Shown here piece after piece: positions 63,258-64,000 of a stretch of DNA of 64,000 nucleotides (position 1 is its first letter; every line of letters begins with the position of its first letter). The stretch is from the NCBI RefSeq assembly GCF_900101815.1, contig NZ_FNAO01000011.1:1-64000 (forward strand). Direction: 5' to 3'. The notes beneath the pieces are model-generated. The model ran no database searches. It saw nothing but the letters and a program-made list of their open reading frames with translations, and was not told the DNA's origin. Both the position numbers and the translations under genes were made by a program. Origin of the DNA: Pricia antarctica (GTDB lineage: Bacteria; Bacteroidota; Bacteroidia; Flavobacteriales; Flavobacteriaceae).

Positions 63258-63812
63258 CTATTTCACAACCAGACTATCCAAAAGTTGGGTGACTTCTTTG
63301 TTATACCAATCCGTCATTTCTTTGGATTTCACTACGATACTTCCTGTTTTATCGATGAGGTAAGTTCCTGCGGGATCGGGAATTTCAAGTGGCGACGGCT
63401 CGTCCATACTACGAAAGGTAATCGGAAACGAATAGTCCGTTTTTCCCATAAACTCCTCCACGGGAAATTGCGCTTCGTTGGTAACCATATAAAAGTCTAC
63501 CTTGCCCGAATAGTCATCATATAGCTTTTGAATATCCCTTAATTCCGCTGTACTGGGCGTATGCCATGTGGCCCAAAAATCGACGAAGGCTACTTTTCCT
63601 TTTGACCTTTCAAAATTAAAATTGTTTCCTTCGGCATCCCGTAACCGCCAATCGTAACTGGACAGCTGTTCTTGATTTTCAAAAGAAATAATATCCGGCG
63701 TGGAAGCGAACAATCGCATCAGACCACTTTTTGCGAAATCGCCCAAAGGGGTCATGAAAAAAGAGAGTATAAAGAGGATCAGAAGCAGTGTATAAACCGT
63801 TTTTCTTTTCAC
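63258..63812 (-). CDS. TlpA-like protein with lost CxxC active site
   Basis: 184 residues, clearly a paralogue of the gene at 62452: N-terminal membrane anchor with FFMTPLGDF, EGNNFNFERSKGKVAFVDFWATW, then HTPSTAELRDIQKLYDDYSGKVDF. The active-site CGPC is replaced by HTPS (H84, S87), so it cannot do thiol-disulfide exchange. The cis-Pro area is also changed (DPAGTYLID). It may be a binding or scaffold protein. The gene is separate, with a 242-base gap to its neighbour. Confidence 0.9.
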   Translation of the reverse strand: MKRKTVYTLLLILFILSFFMTPLGDFAKSGLMRLFASTPDIISFENQEQLSSYDWRLRDAEGNNFNFERSKGKVAFVDFWATWHTPSTAELRDIQKLYDDYSGKVDFYMVTNEAQFPVEEFMGKTDYSFPITFRSMDEPSPLEIPDPAGTYLIDKTGSIVVKSKEMTDWYNKEVTQLLDSLVVK

Positions 63813-64000
63813 GAGAGAACATTCAGATAAGCAAGAACCATTGCGCCCAAAATAGACAATATTGCAGCAAGCCTATTTACTAAAAACAATCTATCGAACT
63901 CTTACAAAAGTTCAATAGATTGCTTTGCTGTGCTGGCTATGACGTTAACTAATTTAACGTTTTGACTTAAGGGTTTGTTTAAAAATAACCCGTATATATG

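Overview
Organism and evidence: the window looks like a chromosome segment of a marine-type member of the Flavobacteriaceae (Bacteroidetes). Many genes are preceded by the Bacteroidetes -7 box TAnnTTTG. Shine-Dalgarno motifs are mostly absent. Also present are a secreted protein with a C-terminal sorting domain of the type IX secretion kind, a flavobacterial-style infC/rpmI/rplT order and a zeaxanthin-type crtI-crtB-crtZ cluster. Base composition is moderate and genes run on both strands. All assignments come from reading the sequence; no database search was possible. Layout, left: bases 1-300 carry, on the minus strand, the promoter and leader of an rRNA operon whose 16S gene begins at or just beyond the left edge. 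Then comes thrS-infC-rpmI-rplT on the plus strand; infC appears to start at a rare ATA codon. From 4 to 18.3 kb is mostly core metabolism and housekeeping: YjbQ, a HAD phosphatase, dnaB, accA, an LptF/LptG permease, tgt, a split transketolase, an S4 RNA-binding protein, a phosphoribosyltransferase and shikimate kinase. A 161-bp MITE-like element lies at 4591-4751. Layout, middle: a tRNA-Lys at 18.4 kb marks the start of an accessory zone. It begins with about 2.5 kb of gene-poor DNA holding only tiny open frames. It continues with a lipid kinase facing a phosphatidate-phosphatase-like gene, an aldehyde dehydrogenase, an SDR enzyme and gene remnants (a DUF1206 tail and an SDR tail). The core of the zone (27.4-42.8 kb) is a glycan island with seven glycosyltransferases, an AraC regulator, a fused PIG-L deacetylase/NodS-like methyltransferase, an acyl-CoA-dehydrogenase-fold protein that lacks the usual catalytic glutamate, and a GH130 mannoside phosphorylase-like enzyme. 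I regard the glycosyltransferase + deacetylase/N-methyltransferase + flavoprotein group, with the neighbouring GT4/GT4/GH130 set, as the best candidate for an undescribed system. It could make and remodel a modified amino-sugar glycan or mannoside. From 43 to 54 kb follow stress- and envelope-type genes: small membrane proteins, DUF421, a histidine kinase/response regulator pair, an AI-2E-family transporter, the Ku-LigD end-joining pair, a YqaE/Pmp3 protein and a DUF326 copper-binding-like protein. Layout, right: a GH18 enzyme, tRNA-Leu, a large secreted multi-Ig protein with a nucleoside-hydrolase-like N-terminus, a CarH-like MerR regulator directly upstream of crtI-crtB-crtZ (probably light- or B12-regulated carotenoid synthesis), and two TlpA-type thioredoxin-like proteins, one of which has lost its CxxC. 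Short 7-9-bp tandem repeats recur in the intergenic regions throughout.
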